Below, in pieces: positions 43,199 to 54,452 of a stretch of 64,000 bases of DNA (positions are counted from its first letter, which is position 1; each line of letters opens with the position of its first letter). A program made the position numbers and the translations under genes. Under the pieces are notes generated by a model that was given only the letters and a program-made list of their open reading frames with translations, made no database searches and was not told the DNA's origin. Origin of the DNA: Knoxdaviesia capensis (lineage: Eukaryota > Ascomycota > Sordariomycetes > Microascales > Gondwanamycetaceae); contig LNGK01000006.1 in the NCBI GenBank assembly GCA_001510575.1, forward strand, positions 987,565 to 1,051,564, read 5' to 3'.

Positions 43199-46100
43199 AT
43201 GCCTCCCCAGGCTCAGAAGCGTCTGACGGAGCCACCTGACCCATCGGCAAGTGACTCGGACTCCGATCTCGAACTCGACCTTGAAGACCTCGATCCCACT
43301 GCGTCAACGTCATCTCCTCGATCCTCATCTCGACTGCAGGCCCCGGCCGACCGCGTGTCCAGCTCCCCCCGGATAGCTTTGCGAAAACTGCGCATGGGTG
43401 GACCGCGCCGAACCGGAGGGCGATCGCGCGGCTATGGCGACCTGGGAAACAACCGCGATGGCGGCGAAGACCAGGAGTCGCTGCTGGGGTCTAACCGGCG
43501 GTCCTCGGATGATGCGCCGCTGTTAGCGGAAGGCAGCGGCTCAGGTCGCCGGCGGTCGTTTGCTCAGGAGAGCCTGCAACATATATCCAACCTTGGCTCC
43601 GGCCTCCGCCTGCCTAGCTTCATGTCGTCGTCGTCGGGAGCGAAACACGAAGACGATGGAGACTCTGACGACAATATCGATGACGACGACCCGTCAGCTT
43701 CTCGCGCGGTGGCGGTTGGCTCGGCCCAGGCAACCAGATACCCTCCCAACATCATTTCCAACGCCAAGTACACGGCACTAACATTCCTCCCCATCACCCT
43801 GTATAACGAGTTTTCCTTCTTCTTCAACATGTACTTCTTGCTTGTCGCCCTCTCCCAGGCCATCCCGGCCTTGCGAATCGGATACCTAACCACCTACGTT
43901 GCCCCCTTGGCTTTTGTCCTATGCATAACCATGGGCAAGGAGGCCTACGACGATATCGAGCGACGCCGTCGCGACAACGAGGCGAACTCCGAAGCGTACA
44001 TGACGATCCAGTTTTTTGACCCGTCGGCCGGTTCCGGCGGCACCGCACGACCTAGACGACCCCTGCGATCCCAATCCATGTCCAAAGCCGCCCGGCGCCG
44101 AGGCCAGACCGAGCTGGAGCGCCTCTCGGATATCCAAGAAGAGGAGGAAACTCTCGAAGGCGATGGATCCTCTGGCCGGCCGGCTTCCTTGGCCAAGGAA
44201 GTCATGAAGAAGTCCCGCGATCTGAGAGTTGGCGACGTTCTCAAGCTTACCAAGGGGCAGCGTGTCCCCGCCGATGTCGTTATCCTGAAGGCCTACAGTG
44301 GCGACCTCCAACAGTCTACCCAGTACGCTGACCCTGGCGAGGCCGATGCCCACGATCTCCTCTCCGACGATGTCCCGTCCAGCTCGTCGCAGAAGGCCCC
44401 CGACACTGAGCACCCCGATTCCGGCCCTGGTGGCGAAGTGTTCATTCGAACCGATCAGCTCGATGGCGAAACCGACTGGAAGCTGCGTCTGGCTTCCCCC
44501 CTCACCCAGAACCTTGCTGTCGAAGAGTACGTCCGTTTGCGTGTCATTGGCGGCAAGCCGGACAAGAAAGTCAACGAGTTCCTCGGCACGGTGGAACTCC
44601 ACGAGTCGCAGAAGGATGCCCTGGACCAAGCCGAGGGCAATGTTACCAGCTCCTCCGCCTTGTCCATCGACAACACTGCCTGGGCCAACACTGTGATTGC
44701 TTCCCATGGAGTCACACTGGCGGTCATTCTGTACACTGGGCCCCAAACCCGATCTGCCCTTTCGACATCTCCGTCCCGCTCGAAGACTGGGCTTTTGGAG
44801 TATGAGATCAACTCTCTGACCAAGATCCTTTGCGCGCTCACTCTCGCTCTTTCCGTCATCCTTGTCGCCCTCGAAGGGTTCGGGAACACCGAAGGCAATG
44901 TGTGGTATGTCAAGATCATGCGATTCCTGGTCTTGTTCTCCACCATTGTGCCCATCAGCCTTCGTGTAAATCTCGACCTTGGCAAGAGTGCCTTCTCGCG
45001 TTTCATCCAGAACGATCCCAATATCCCTGGGGCAGTTGTGCGAACGAGCACCATCCCGGAAGATCTCGGGCGGATTGAGTACCTCCTCAGCGACAAGACC
45101 GGCACGCTTACGCAAAACGACATGGAGATGAAGAAGATCCACGTTGGCACGGTTTCCTACGCAAACGAGGCCATGGACGAAGTGGCGTCGTATGTCCGTC
45201 AAGGCTTCAATATCAACGCCGGCCCGGATACCGGAGTGCTCATTACACCGTCGGGTGCTTACTCGGCCACGGGCAATGTTGGCGCCACCCGCACCAGACG
45301 AGAAATTGGATCGCGTGTCCGCGATGTTGTCCTGGCGCTTGCGCTGTGCCACAACGTCACTCCGACAACTGACGAGGAAGATGGCAAGATGGTTGTCTCA
45401 TACCAGGCATCCTCGCCTGATGAGATTGCTATTGTCCGCTGGACCGAGGCGGTGGGTCTGAGACTTGCCTCCCGAGACCGCAAGGGCATGCTTCTCGAGT
45501 CATCTGAGACTGGAAAGACGCTGGTCCAGGTGCGCATCCTCGACATCTTCCCGTTCACGTCCGAAGGCAAGCGCATGGGCATTATCGTGCAGTTTTACGA
45601 ACACAAGCAGTCGTCTCCACCCGATCTCGAGAGCGGAGAGATCTGGTTCTACCAGAAGGGAGCCGATACGGTGATGGGCGAGATTGTGGCCGCAAACGAC
45701 TGGCTGGACGAGGAGACTGCCAACATGGCGCGTGAAGGTCTCCGCACCCTTGTGGTGGGCCGCAAGCGCCTGACGTCTGCGCAGTACGGCGAGTTCGCCT
45801 CCCGGTACCAAGAAGCGTCGCTGGTCATGTCTGGCCGGGACGCCGCTCTGCAGCGGGTGGTGGCACAGCATCTTGAGTGCGACCTGGAGCTGCTGGGTGT
45901 GACGGGCGTGGAAGACAAGCTGCAGCGCGACGTGAAGCCCTCGCTCGAGCTGCTGCGCAACGCGGGCATCAAGATCTGGATGTTGACGGGTGACAAGGTC
46001 GAGACCGCGCGCTGTGTGGCCGTCAGCTCGAAGCTGGTGGCGCGGGGCCAGTACATCTACACGGTGACCAAGCTGAAGCGCAAGGACAATGCCCAGGAGC

Positions 46101-47176
46101 ACCTCGATTTCCTGCGCAGCAAGACCGACTCGTGTCTGCTGATTGACGGCGAGTCGCTCGCGCTCTTCCTGACGCACTTCCGCACCGAGTTCATCTCGGT
46201 GGCGGTGCAACTCCCGACGGTGGTGGCGTGCCGGTGCTCGCCGACGCAGAAGGCCGACGTGGCCAAGCTGATCCGCGAGTTCACGAAGAAGCGCGTGTGC
46301 TGCATCGGCGACGGCGGCAACGACGTGTCGATGATCCAGGCGGCCGACGTCGGCGTGGGCATCGTCGGCAAGGAGGGGCGGCAGGCGAGTCTGGCGGCCG
46401 ACTTCTCGATCGAGCAGTTCTGCCACCTGACGAAGCTGCTGGTGTGGCACGGGCGCAACAGCTACAAGCGCAGCGCGAAGCTGGCGCAGTTTGTGATCCA
46501 CCGCGGGCTGATCATTGCGGTGTGCCAGACGATGTACAGCATAGCCATCAAGTTCGAGCCCGAGGGCCTGTACAAGGACTGGCTGATGGTCGGCTACGCG
46601 ACGGTGTACACGGCGATGCCGGTGCTGTCGCTGGTGCTGGACAAGGACGTCGACGAGAACGTGGCCACGCTGTACCCGGAGCTGTACAAGGAGCTGACGT
46701 CGGGCCGGTCGCTGTCGTACCGCACCTTTTTTGTGTGGGTGTTCGTGTCGATCTACCAGGGCAGCATCATCCAGGGGCTCTCGCAGATCCTGACCGAGGT
46801 CGACGGGCCGCGCATGGTGGCCGTCAGCTACACGGTTCTGGTGCTCAACGAGCTGCTTATGGTGGCCATTGAAATCACGACGTGGCACCCGCTCATGATC
46901 TTCAGCATTGTCGGCACGTTCCTCCTCTACATTGGCTCGTTCCCGTTTCTTGGAGGATACTTTGATCTCTCGTTCATCATTACTCTGTACGTATTTGGCC
47001 CTCACTCCCTCTTCTGGCCCCATCTCGCATACTAACAATCTTATCTTCTTCACCACAGTGGATTCGTCTGGCGTGTTCTCGCCATCGGGGCCATCTCACT
47101 CATTCCCACATACGCCGGCAAGATCATCCGGCGCACGATGAAGCCGCCTTCATACAGAAAGGTGCAGAGCACTTAA
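43199..47176 (+). CDS. NEO1: P4-type phospholipid flippase NEO1 (ATP9A/B class)
   Basis: P-type ATPase that moves aminophospholipids across Golgi and endosomal membranes; the Neo1 class works without a Cdc50 partner (family knowledge). Exons are 43199-46986 and 47059-47176 (phase 2 join), giving 1301 aa. The N-terminus is acidic and low-complexity (about 190 residues). The flippase core starts PPNIISNAKYTALTFLPITLYNEFSFFFNMYF. The actuator motif is DQLDGETDWKLR, where Drs2-type enzymes have DGET(N). The phosphorylated Asp is D632 in SDKTGTLTQ. The hinge is MLTGDKVETA and GDGGNDVSMIQAA. Ten TM helices are expected, and the last lies partly in exon 2, ending SYRKVQST. An upstream in-frame TTG was ignored; ATG 43199 is the first good start. 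A branch site ACTAAC precedes the exon 2 acceptor. Confidence 0.95.
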
Positions 47177-47635
47177 TATGACCACTCTTCGTTTTCTTGT
47201 TTACTTTCCTTTGCCGCTTCTTCTTCGTCTTCTTTCGTTCATATATCTGGGCAACAAAAATTGTTTCCCCCGGCTTGAATACATCAAGCCTCGTTTGTTT
47301 AAACTTTTCTTTTTCTTTTTGGACATTCAACTCTCCCGTCTCTTGCGTTTTGCAGAAGAGAGAGAGAGAGAGAGAGCATCATTGCTTTGGGAGTTTGGGC
47401 TGTATTTATATTTCTTCTGCTTGTGTTTTCTGTTTTGTGTTTTGATTCTCGCTTGTTCTATATAAGATCTGCTCTAGTGCTGCTTTTCTCTCAAATTGAA
47501 GATGAATGCATATGTCTCCGCCTTGAAATGGCACATGATACAAGGGTATTCAGATACTGTAAGATCCTACATGTTGCTCGCTATCGTACAGTATGGTCCA
47601 ACAATCCGGTCCAGCAGGGTGGACCGCCCATTTCC
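47177..47635. other. Convergent intergenic region NEO1 / CYC2-like gene
   Basis: 459 bp between two stop codons. T-rich DNA with a short GA repeat (about 47357-47378). Only 3' UTR-like DNA is seen. Confidence 0.5.
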
Positions 47636-49078
47636 TCAGTCCATGTTCACAATCTGCCACCGGAACGGCATCGAGTGGCCGTACTGAGCCTGCACCTTGT
47701 CCAAAACACCACCAACACGCACGCGACGATACGCGGGAGCAGAGTCGTGGGCGATAGCGCCCGAGTACGTTTCGACAAAGCCCTCAGGACCCGACACGAG
47801 AACAACCTTGAAGCCCCCGCTGGAGCCGATGTTCGGGATGACCATCTTGGGGATAACGTCGCCGTTCGGTACGGGAGGCGGTGGGGGGGCGGTTGCGGGC
47901 GGTTGGTTGACAGCAAGCGCAGACCGGTTCGGCTTGGCTGAAGCGGGGACGCCGAGGACTGACTTGAGGTCGGCTTCGGAGATGGTCTGGCCGGCCTGCT
48001 TGACGGCAACGAGAATGCGCAGGCTGTCACCGTAGGACTTCTTCATAGACAGGAGCTCGTTCACGATCGGGGTTGGATCGGTGATGTCGGTGGGGAGTTC
48101 GGGGATTAGGGGCACTGGGGAGGACCCAAACAGTCCGGAGAACCAAGATGAGGACTTCTGGCTGGGAGCGGGTAGTGCAGCTAGTGTTGGGCCAGCGGCT
48201 GACGTCCGAATATCGGCCCACGACCGCACTGCCCACAAGATGGTCATCTTCTTGGCGCCAGAGCGGTTAGTCGGGGATCCCAAGAGTGCCGGGGTGACCT
48301 GCATAGCCGGCGCAATGCCTGTCCCGGCAGCTACGAACACGACTTCATCCTCGTCATCGCCCAGATCAGCCGCGAAATCCAGCGTGCGGTTCGGCCCCCG
48401 CAGCTCCACGCCCGCCCCGGGCTGCAGCCGGTCCAGGTAGCGCGTGACCTCTCCATCGGCCCGCACGCGCACATACAGGCGCAGCAGCCCGCTGCGAGCC
48501 TCCTCGGCGCTCCGCGGCGGCAGCGGCGTGTACTCACGCAGGATCTGCAGCTGCGGCTGCTTCACCTCGACGGACCACAGCGGAAACTTCCACGCGCCGC
48601 CGCTGCCGGCGGAAGCAGGGTCCGCGAGGTAGTGTTCGGCGGGGAAGTTGGGCGGCGGGGCCTGCGGGCTCACCGACAGGATGAAAGAGTCGGGCGACAC
48701 GGCGTCGCGCGCTACGATGGTGTACGGCACGAAGGCGGCGGTGTTCAGCTTCTGGCCGGCGCCGGGGGCAGTGGGCTTGGCGACGGCGCTCGGTATTATC
48801 CATTCGGGCAGCATACCGGTACCGGAAATGAGGTACACGCCGCCGACAGCCAGCATGATTCCGGAGACGAGGGGGTTGGTCCGCAGGGACCATCTCGGGG
48901 GAGGTGACGGCGGCGGTGATGGTGGTGGAGATGGGGTTGTAGACGCGGTTGTTTGCGCGCGCAGGCTGGTGAATGCGGGATTCCGTCGGATAGCAGACGT
49001 CGCGCCAGGGCGGGCGCGTGTCCGGACCGGCCGGAGCCGGGTCGCCGTCCGCAGAAGAAGGTCCAGCTGTCCGTTCAT
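47636..49078 (-). CDS. CYC2: CYC2-like mitochondrial FAD/NAD(P)H oxidoreductase
   Basis: Ferredoxin-reductase-type flavoprotein. Yeast Cyc2 is an inner-membrane NAD(P)H-dependent reductase needed for haem attachment to cytochrome c (family knowledge). Single exon, 480 aa. The start MNGQLDLLLRTATRLRPVRTRAR gives an Arg-rich, acid-poor mitochondrial targeting peptide. An upstream in-frame ATG would put acidic residues in front, so it was rejected. After a proline-rich linker there is one hydrophobic segment (about 65-82, SGIMLAVGGVYLISGTGML). The FAD-binding domain has REYTPLPP (RxYT motif), and the nucleotide domain has FVAAGTGIAPAMQV. Assignment to the CYC2 branch rather than another cytochrome b5 reductase rests on the layout and is fairly secure. 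AACCCTA boxes lie about 110 bp upstream. Confidence 0.8.
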   Translation of the reverse strand: MNGQLDLLLRTATRLRPVRTRARPGATSAIRRNPAFTSLRAQTTASTTPSPPPSPPPSPPPRWSLRTNPLVSGIMLAVGGVYLISGTGMLPEWIIPSAVAKPTAPGAGQKLNTAAFVPYTIVARDAVSPDSFILSVSPQAPPPNFPAEHYLADPASAGSGGAWKFPLWSVEVKQPQLQILREYTPLPPRSAEEARSGLLRLYVRVRADGEVTRYLDRLQPGAGVELRGPNRTLDFAADLGDDEDEVVFVAAGTGIAPAMQVTPALLGSPTNRSGAKKMTILWAVRSWADIRTSAAGPTLAALPAPSQKSSSWFSGLFGSSPVPLIPELPTDITDPTPIVNELLSMKKSYGDSLRILVAVKQAGQTISEADLKSVLGVPASAKPNRSALAVNQPPATAPPPPPVPNGDVIPKMVIPNIGSSGGFKVVLVSGPEGFVETYSGAIAHDSAPAYRRVRVGGVLDKVQAQYGHSMPFRWQIVNMD

Positions 49079-49486
49079 TGCGGGGGTTGGTTGTTTGTTG
49101 ATAGATGTTAAGGAGAAAACTGAAGGCGCTTTATTATCCATGCACATTGAAATATCTCCTACCACAAAACTACTCCACTTTTATAACCCTAGTATAACCC
49201 TAAGTCGGAAAGAAGAGAGACGCTTCACTCACCCTGCACAACCACCGAGTATCTTCTGTTTCAGTCACGCATCTTGACAAACTTGGATTTTCAGCTAAAC
49301 CAAGCATTGTCTTGGTGCAACTCCTTGCTTAAGAATTTCTTCACACTATCGTCTCATCTTCGTCTCTGAATTCTGAAATCAGGAACGGCAGGCTAATCGA
49401 GTGAGAGAGAGTATGGCTTAATTAGCAATTCTCCATGTTGTGAAGTGGGCACTGGCGGACTTACATTACACAATCCGCGAACCATG
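49079..49486. other. Intergenic region upstream of CYC2-like gene
   Basis: 408 bp. It contains AACCCTA (49185-49191) and AACCCTAA (49196-49203), telobox-like repeats that read TTAGGGTT/TAGGGTT in the CYC2 sense about 110-125 bp upstream of its ATG. No gene is seen. Confidence 0.5.
49185..49203 (-). promoter_or_regulatory. Paired telobox upstream of CYC2-like gene
   Basis: Two telomere-like units (TAGGGTT and TTAGGGTT on the minus strand) spaced by 4 bp, close to the start codon in the sense of the gene. The closeness makes a promoter role more likely than for the more distant copies. Confidence 0.45.
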
Positions 49487-50011
49487 CTAACCGCCTATCC
49501 AGGCTCTGTTCGGGAACTTTGCACACAAATTGAGCAATATGATCGGATCAAGACATCGTAGGACCATCAGAAAGGAGCAGTTAGATATTCTGCCAATCAT
49601 CAACGATGCCTTCTTCCCAGATTGTACTGACACTGCCACGACTGGTGCACGCGCTCCCAGCGCAAGAAGCCGTTGGTTGACCGGAACCAGGAGAGTCTCA
49701 ACAGTGTCGAGGCGTTTTTCAATCATGGAGATGCGGGTGCTGGTCGCAGCTTGGGAACCTTCCAGGCCGGTCATGTGATGCTCGAGTCTGGCCATTTGTT
49801 CCTCTTGTTCCTCAAGTTTGGCCATTCGAGACTCCCTTGAATCGCGCATCTTATCATTTGAGCCTTCTGTGGCCTTCCACTCTATCCATATAATGGTGTT
49901 AGTGCGATGATGTTAGTAACTGGGCACAATCCAAGGGAACGAGTCTCTTGCAGGTTGGCCATCCTCCAAGCACCGATTCAGCGCATCTTTGGACTCACTG
50001 GCGGCCGCCAT
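49487..50011 (-). CDS. Small coiled-coil protein (uncertain)
   Basis: Model with exons 50011-49999 (13 nt) and 49881-49487, phase 1, giving 135 aa. It starts MAAAKWKATEGSNDKMRDSRES. The intron has a GTGAGT donor, a perfect TACTAAC branch site and an ATAG acceptor, which supports the join. Residues about 20-75 form a heptad-like coiled coil (MAKLEEQEEQMARLEHHMTGLEGS, then RISMIEKRLDTVETLL). The C-terminal part (from about residue 85) looks less protein-like, and another intron may remove it. No family is recognised. It lies divergently from CDC16. Confidence 0.45.
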
Positions 50012-50936
50012 CTTGAGAGTGATGGAGATGTAGATGGCAGAAGATTATGAAGCTGAGGAAGAGGAAGAGGAAGAGGAAGAGGAAGATTGAGAAAGCGGAA
50101 TATGGGAAAGGGGACAAGCATAAGTCGCTGACCGAAATCTGAACACGGCGACTTCTATTTCTTTGTTCGGGCTATCGTCAAGGAAAGAGCGCTCGTGTGG
50201 TGGTTTCATGATCGCCCCTCTTGCCTTTTCTACTTAGTCGCCGTCATTGGCGGCGTGCTTGACAATTCCATGAAATTTGTCTAGGTGCGAAGATGTGTTC
50301 CTTTCGTTTTGGCAGGTACATGCTGGTAAGAAAAGTATCACGAGGCTTTTCCTCGCTTCTTTTAGAACCCGAATCATACACTCAGGTTGAGTTGGAAGAA
50401 ACAGACACACTCGACCGGGGCTCTCTCCGCCCGGCTTCCGGACCGGCCTCCGACGGTGCGGTTCCCGGCTCTTCGGCTTCTTAAAAATAGGCGTCTTGTG
50501 TCTATGGTTCGTGAGTTTCTACCGGCCGTACGCAGTAGCCCCGGAGGAATATAGCTCTGGAACTTGTCCAGAGAGTTTAGGGAGTGACACTGGCTTAGGG
50601 GGCCTGGTTCAGTGGGTTTCTTGCCCCTAAATCTCCCACAATGACTGATGTTCAGCGGTGTTTGTTACCTTGAGAGGTTTGCGTGCGAAAGGCGGTGAGA
50701 GAGCTGTTTCACCGCCTGTATTTATTCTGCCGCCATTTTGACTCTTACGCGCCTGCCGTGTTTTGTTTGAACCTTCACACACACAACTTTCCCCCTCCAC
50801 GCACTTTGCTCTCCCGTCACCACTTACCCGCTTCACGTTCAGCTGTTCCGGGAGTGAAAATCTTTTGTTGTCCGCTTCCCTCTTGATATCCGGCCGTTCA
50901 TCATCGAAAGAAGAGGAATATTGCTCATCTCTCGGA
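50012..50936. other. Divergent intergenic region coiled-coil gene / CDC16
   Basis: 925 bp. It contains a GAGGAA-type repeat (about 50050-50090) next to the small gene and a perfect 7-bp stem with 5-nt loop at 50555-50573. C/T-rich DNA leads into CDC16. The GC-rich part near 50400-50480 shows no conserved protein. Confidence 0.45.
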
Positions 50937-53037
50937 ATGGAACAATACTTACGGGAATGGCGCCAAAGCGCGCTTAACAAGGCCCAGTACGATTCGGCCA
51001 TTTTCATCGGTGATAAACTGTTTGCGTTGACCAGTAAGCTCCGTGTCTACCACCTCAAATCCTGATATGATATGAAACAGGCTCTCTAGACTCCATGTCC
51101 GACAGCCCCCAGTGCTAACCCCCCTCGTAGAAGACGATAAGGACGCCTTTTGGCTCGCACAGGTTCACTTCGCCGCGGGAAACTACACTCGAGCGCAATC
51201 TCTCCTAAACACGAACGATCTCATCCAACGCAACCCCTCCTGTCGATATCTCGCCGGCCACTCCCTAATCAAGCTCCTACAGTACGAAGACGCTCTCTCG
51301 GTCCTCGGCCACACCAACCCCACCGAGCTGATCTCCACCAAGACGAACAAGCGCAAGGCCCAGCGATCCGGCTCGGGCACCACCGCCAGAAGCGTGTCGG
51401 GTGCCATTGGGATCACCCACAGCCTTCGCGCCCACAAGGACAAGCATGCCGCGCACAACGGAGCCGCCGGCAGCAGCAGCCGCGATGCCGAGGAAGACGA
51501 GGAGCAGTCCAACCGCCGCTACGAAGCTGCCATGTGCTACCTTCGCGGCATCTGCTATGCGAAGCAGAACGCCTACGACCGCGCCAAGCAGTGCTACATG
51601 GACGCGGTGCGCATCGACGTGCAGTGCCACGAGGCCTTCCACCAGCTCATGGCCAACTCGCTGCTCTCGCCAGAGGAGGAGTGGCAGTTTCTGGACTCGC
51701 TGGACTTCGACTCGGTCTCGGTTCCCGGAGATGTGTCGGCCTCGCAGGAAGCTGCCGAGTTTACGAGAATGCTTTACACCACGCGCCTCTCCAAGTACCT
51801 CAACCCGGACGACATCACCACCGCCTATGAGTCCCTTGCTACCCACTACAAACTCGCCGACAACCCCGACATTCTGCTTTCCCGCGCCGACCAACTGTAC
51901 ACCCAGTGCCGGTTCCAGGACTGCCTCGATCTTACCGACTCGATCCTCAAGGTGGACAAGTACAACTTTTCCGCGTACCCACTGTACCTGGCCTGCCTGT
52001 ATGCCCTCAAGTCCACCAACGTCCTGTTTATCGTGTCCCACGATCTTGTCGACAAATACCCCGAGCAGCCGGTTTCATGGCTGGCTGTCGCCATCTACTA
52101 TTTCTCGACCGGCAAGATTGCCGAGGCCCGGCGTTTCTTCAGCAAGTCCAGCATGATGGACCCGCACTTTGCGCCGGCGTGGATCGGGTTTGCGCATACC
52201 TTTGCGACAGACGGCGAACACGACCAAGCCATTTCGGCATACTCGACCGCGGCGCGCCTCTTCCAGGGCACGCACCTGCCGCAGCTGTTCCTCGGCATGC
52301 AGAACCATGCGCTTAACAACCTTGTTCTCGCGGAGGAATTCCTCAAGGCGTCGTACGACCTCTGCAAGACAGACTCGCTGCTGCTGAACGAGATGGGGGC
52401 GGTGAAGTACCACCAGGGCTACACTAAGGAGGCCGTGGTGTACTTTGAACAGGCCATCAAGCTCGTGGAGGAGATGGATGGCGATCCCGACTCGGCGCTT
52501 GCCGCCCGCATCAACCTCGGCCACGCCTACCGGCGGCTGCGCCACTACAACCGCGCGCTGAGCGAGTTTGACGAGGCGCTGCGCATCGGCGGGCAGGACG
52601 CGGCCATCTTCAGCGCCAAGGGCCTGGTGTTCCTGGAGCAGGGCCGCGCGGACGAGGCGATTGTGGTGCTGCACCAGGCGCTGGCGCTGAACTCGCAGGA
52701 CACGATGGCGACGGAGCTGCTCAACAAGGCGCTCGAGGAGGCCAAGGAGATGGACGCGTCGCACGAGGACGTGTCGGACGAGATGGACGTGTTTGAGCGC
52801 GAGCTGGCGCAGCTCAAGCAGGCGGCCAACGGCCCGCAGCAGGCCCGGCTGGCCCGCAAGGGCAAGAACACGCCGGCGGCGGCCGATCTGCAGGGGACCC
52901 GGGAGGAGATGGCGTTTGCGATGCTGCGCGAGCGGCTTTCGGCGAACCATGCACGCGGCGCGAACAGAGCAGCAGCCGCCGGTGCGCGCGGAGCAGGAGA
53001 GGGGGGGTCGTTGATGGAGATGACGGATGAGGAGTGA
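50937..53037 (+). CDS. CDC16: Anaphase-promoting complex TPR subunit CDC16/APC6 (Cut9)
   Basis: Scaffold subunit of the APC/C ubiquitin ligase, which triggers anaphase and mitotic exit (family knowledge). Exons are 50937-51033 and 51131-53037 (phase 1 join, LT/KDDKDAFWLAQVHF), giving 667 aa. The N-terminus MEQYLREWRQSALNKAQYDSAIF matches Cut9/Cdc16. At least nine tetratricopeptide-type repeats follow; clear ones lie around AARLFQG, LLNEMGAVKYHQGYTKEAVVYFEQA, ARINLGHAYRRLRHYNRALSEFDEA and IFSAKGLVFLEQGRADEAIVVLHQA. A Lys/Ser-rich insert (about residues 110-155) and an Ala/Gly-rich C-terminal tail are low complexity. ATG 50937 was chosen because it restores the conserved N-terminus. Confidence 0.93.
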
Positions 53038-53939
53038 TTCGGAGTTCTCTCTCTTCTGACTCTTTTGACATGCAAGATCAGTTCTCTCCTTCGAACCTCG
53101 TTTTTTTTTTTTCTTTTACAAGAACGGCATGTATGACTTACGATTCTCATGAAGCGATGGGACAGGCAACGGCGGTGGACATGATCGCCTTTTGGGTGCT
53201 GTCTAGGGTTAGGGTTGTGCATGGGAAGGACGGTTTTCATAGCGGGTAGTTGTTTTCTCCATCAATACAGGTTTCCACAGCTTCATCGTTGATTTATGTG
53301 TCTGTTTCTCTGTGACATGATGCGTCCTGTTTCCGATCTCGTAAATCTCAGCTTCCATACCTTGGTCAAATGCTTCCATCTCCTTCCTCTTTTCTTCCAT
53401 GCCCGGCTTACGCTATCTTCCTTTTGAAGTTCGGCCGTGTCCGGGACGGAGCCGGGGTGTAAGGTCTAACCGCCTGGCTCCACTCCACCTTACTTAATGC
53501 CGTAGCCTGGAAGAGCGAGTATGGGCCGACACCTGACATCTGACGATCGTTTATTGGATGGAATCCTATCGACGCCATTCGCTTATCAACACGTCTAAAC
53601 CGTGATGGGCGACATTTGATCGGGTGATGCAAAGGTTCGGGCTTTTCGGGGGTTTATATTGAAGGTGTTCCCGGTTCTTCTGTTCATGGCAGCGCAGTTG
53701 TTCCTCCGATAAGTTTCAACCATCCTGCCCTTGTCTTATCTTTGACCCATAAAGATAAGACCCATCTCTGCCGTGATACCGAAGCATCTGGAGCTTCGAG
53801 AACAACCTGATCCAACGACATCTTCGAGCTTAAAAGCTAGGACTGCTGTCTCCCAACCACGTCGATCCAACCTGGCCAGTTTTCTTCATTTTCGCGGCTT
53901 TTCTTCTCCGTCTTCGTCTCTCCATACCAAACCTCGACC
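53038..53939. other. Intergenic region CDC16 / small membrane protein
   Basis: 902 bp with no gene recognised. It holds a T12-13 tract after CDC16 and a telomere-like TAGGGTTAGGGTT (53204-53216). C/T-rich DNA just precedes the next ATG. Confidence 0.5.
53204..53216 (+). repeat. Telomere-like TAGGGTTAGGGTT
   Basis: Two tandem units in intergenic DNA 167 bp after the CDC16 stop. Same class as the boxes at 22351 and 42728. Confidence 0.55.
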
Positions 53940-54452
53940 ATGTCCCGCTTCTTCCCATCCTCCGAACAGGCGGAAGACCAGCAGCTGTCGCACACGCTGG
54001 TCGCCACGCACACAGCCCTGCGCGCCCTCCCGCTCGGCGCGCCGCTCGGAGCGCTGGCGGCCGGCGGGCGGCGGCTGGTCAGCCGCACGGCGCCCCGCCT
54101 GACCGTCGACACGGTGCTCCGGGCCTCGGGCACCGGCGCGCTGGCGGCGGCCGCCGGCATGGGCGCGTACTACGTGTACCTGCTGGGCGCCAGCGAGGCC
54201 GTGCAGTTCCAGGACCGCGCGTGGCGGCTCAAGGCCAACCGCGGGCAGACCGAGACCGATGACTGGACCGTGGGCGGCGCGGTCGGCGGGCTGCTCGGCC
54301 AGGCTGCGCGGCGGCGCCGCGGTGTTGCCGGTGGGGTGCGCGGCTGGGTGGGCGCTGCGGCCGTGGGCGGGCTGGCGGGCGTCGGCGGGTATATGGCCTG
54401 GAGGTACGGGGTCAAGGGGGGGAAGTTTGCTGAGCGGACGGAGGTTGCGTGA
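53940..54452 (+). CDS. Small Ala/Gly-rich membrane protein
   Basis: Single exon, 170 aa, starting MSRFFPSSEQAEDQQLSHTLVATHTALRALP. Two or three Ala/Gly-rich hydrophobic segments are seen: APLGALAAGG, GTGALAAAAGMGAYYVYLLG and the C-terminal VGAAAVGGLAGVGGYMAWRYG. GxxxG-type spacing (VGGAVGGLLGQ, VGGLAGVGG) recalls Tim17/22-like or other mitochondrial inner-membrane proteins, but I cannot assign a family. Coding bias is strong (GC-rich third positions), and the ATG follows a C/T-rich leader, so it is likely a real gene. Function unknown. Confidence 0.65.
   Translation: MSRFFPSSEQAEDQQLSHTLVATHTALRALPLGAPLGALAAGGRRLVSRTAPRLTVDTVLRASGTGALAAAAGMGAYYVYLLGASEAVQFQDRAWRLKANRGQTETDDWTVGGAVGGLLGQAARRRRGVAGGVRGWVGAAAVGGLAGVGGYMAWRYGVKGGKFAERTEVA

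Noticed and set aside
45500..47056. 518-codon open frame on the minus strand
   Set aside because: Antisense to NEO1, whose product and motifs are unmistakable; His/Arg-rich shadow.
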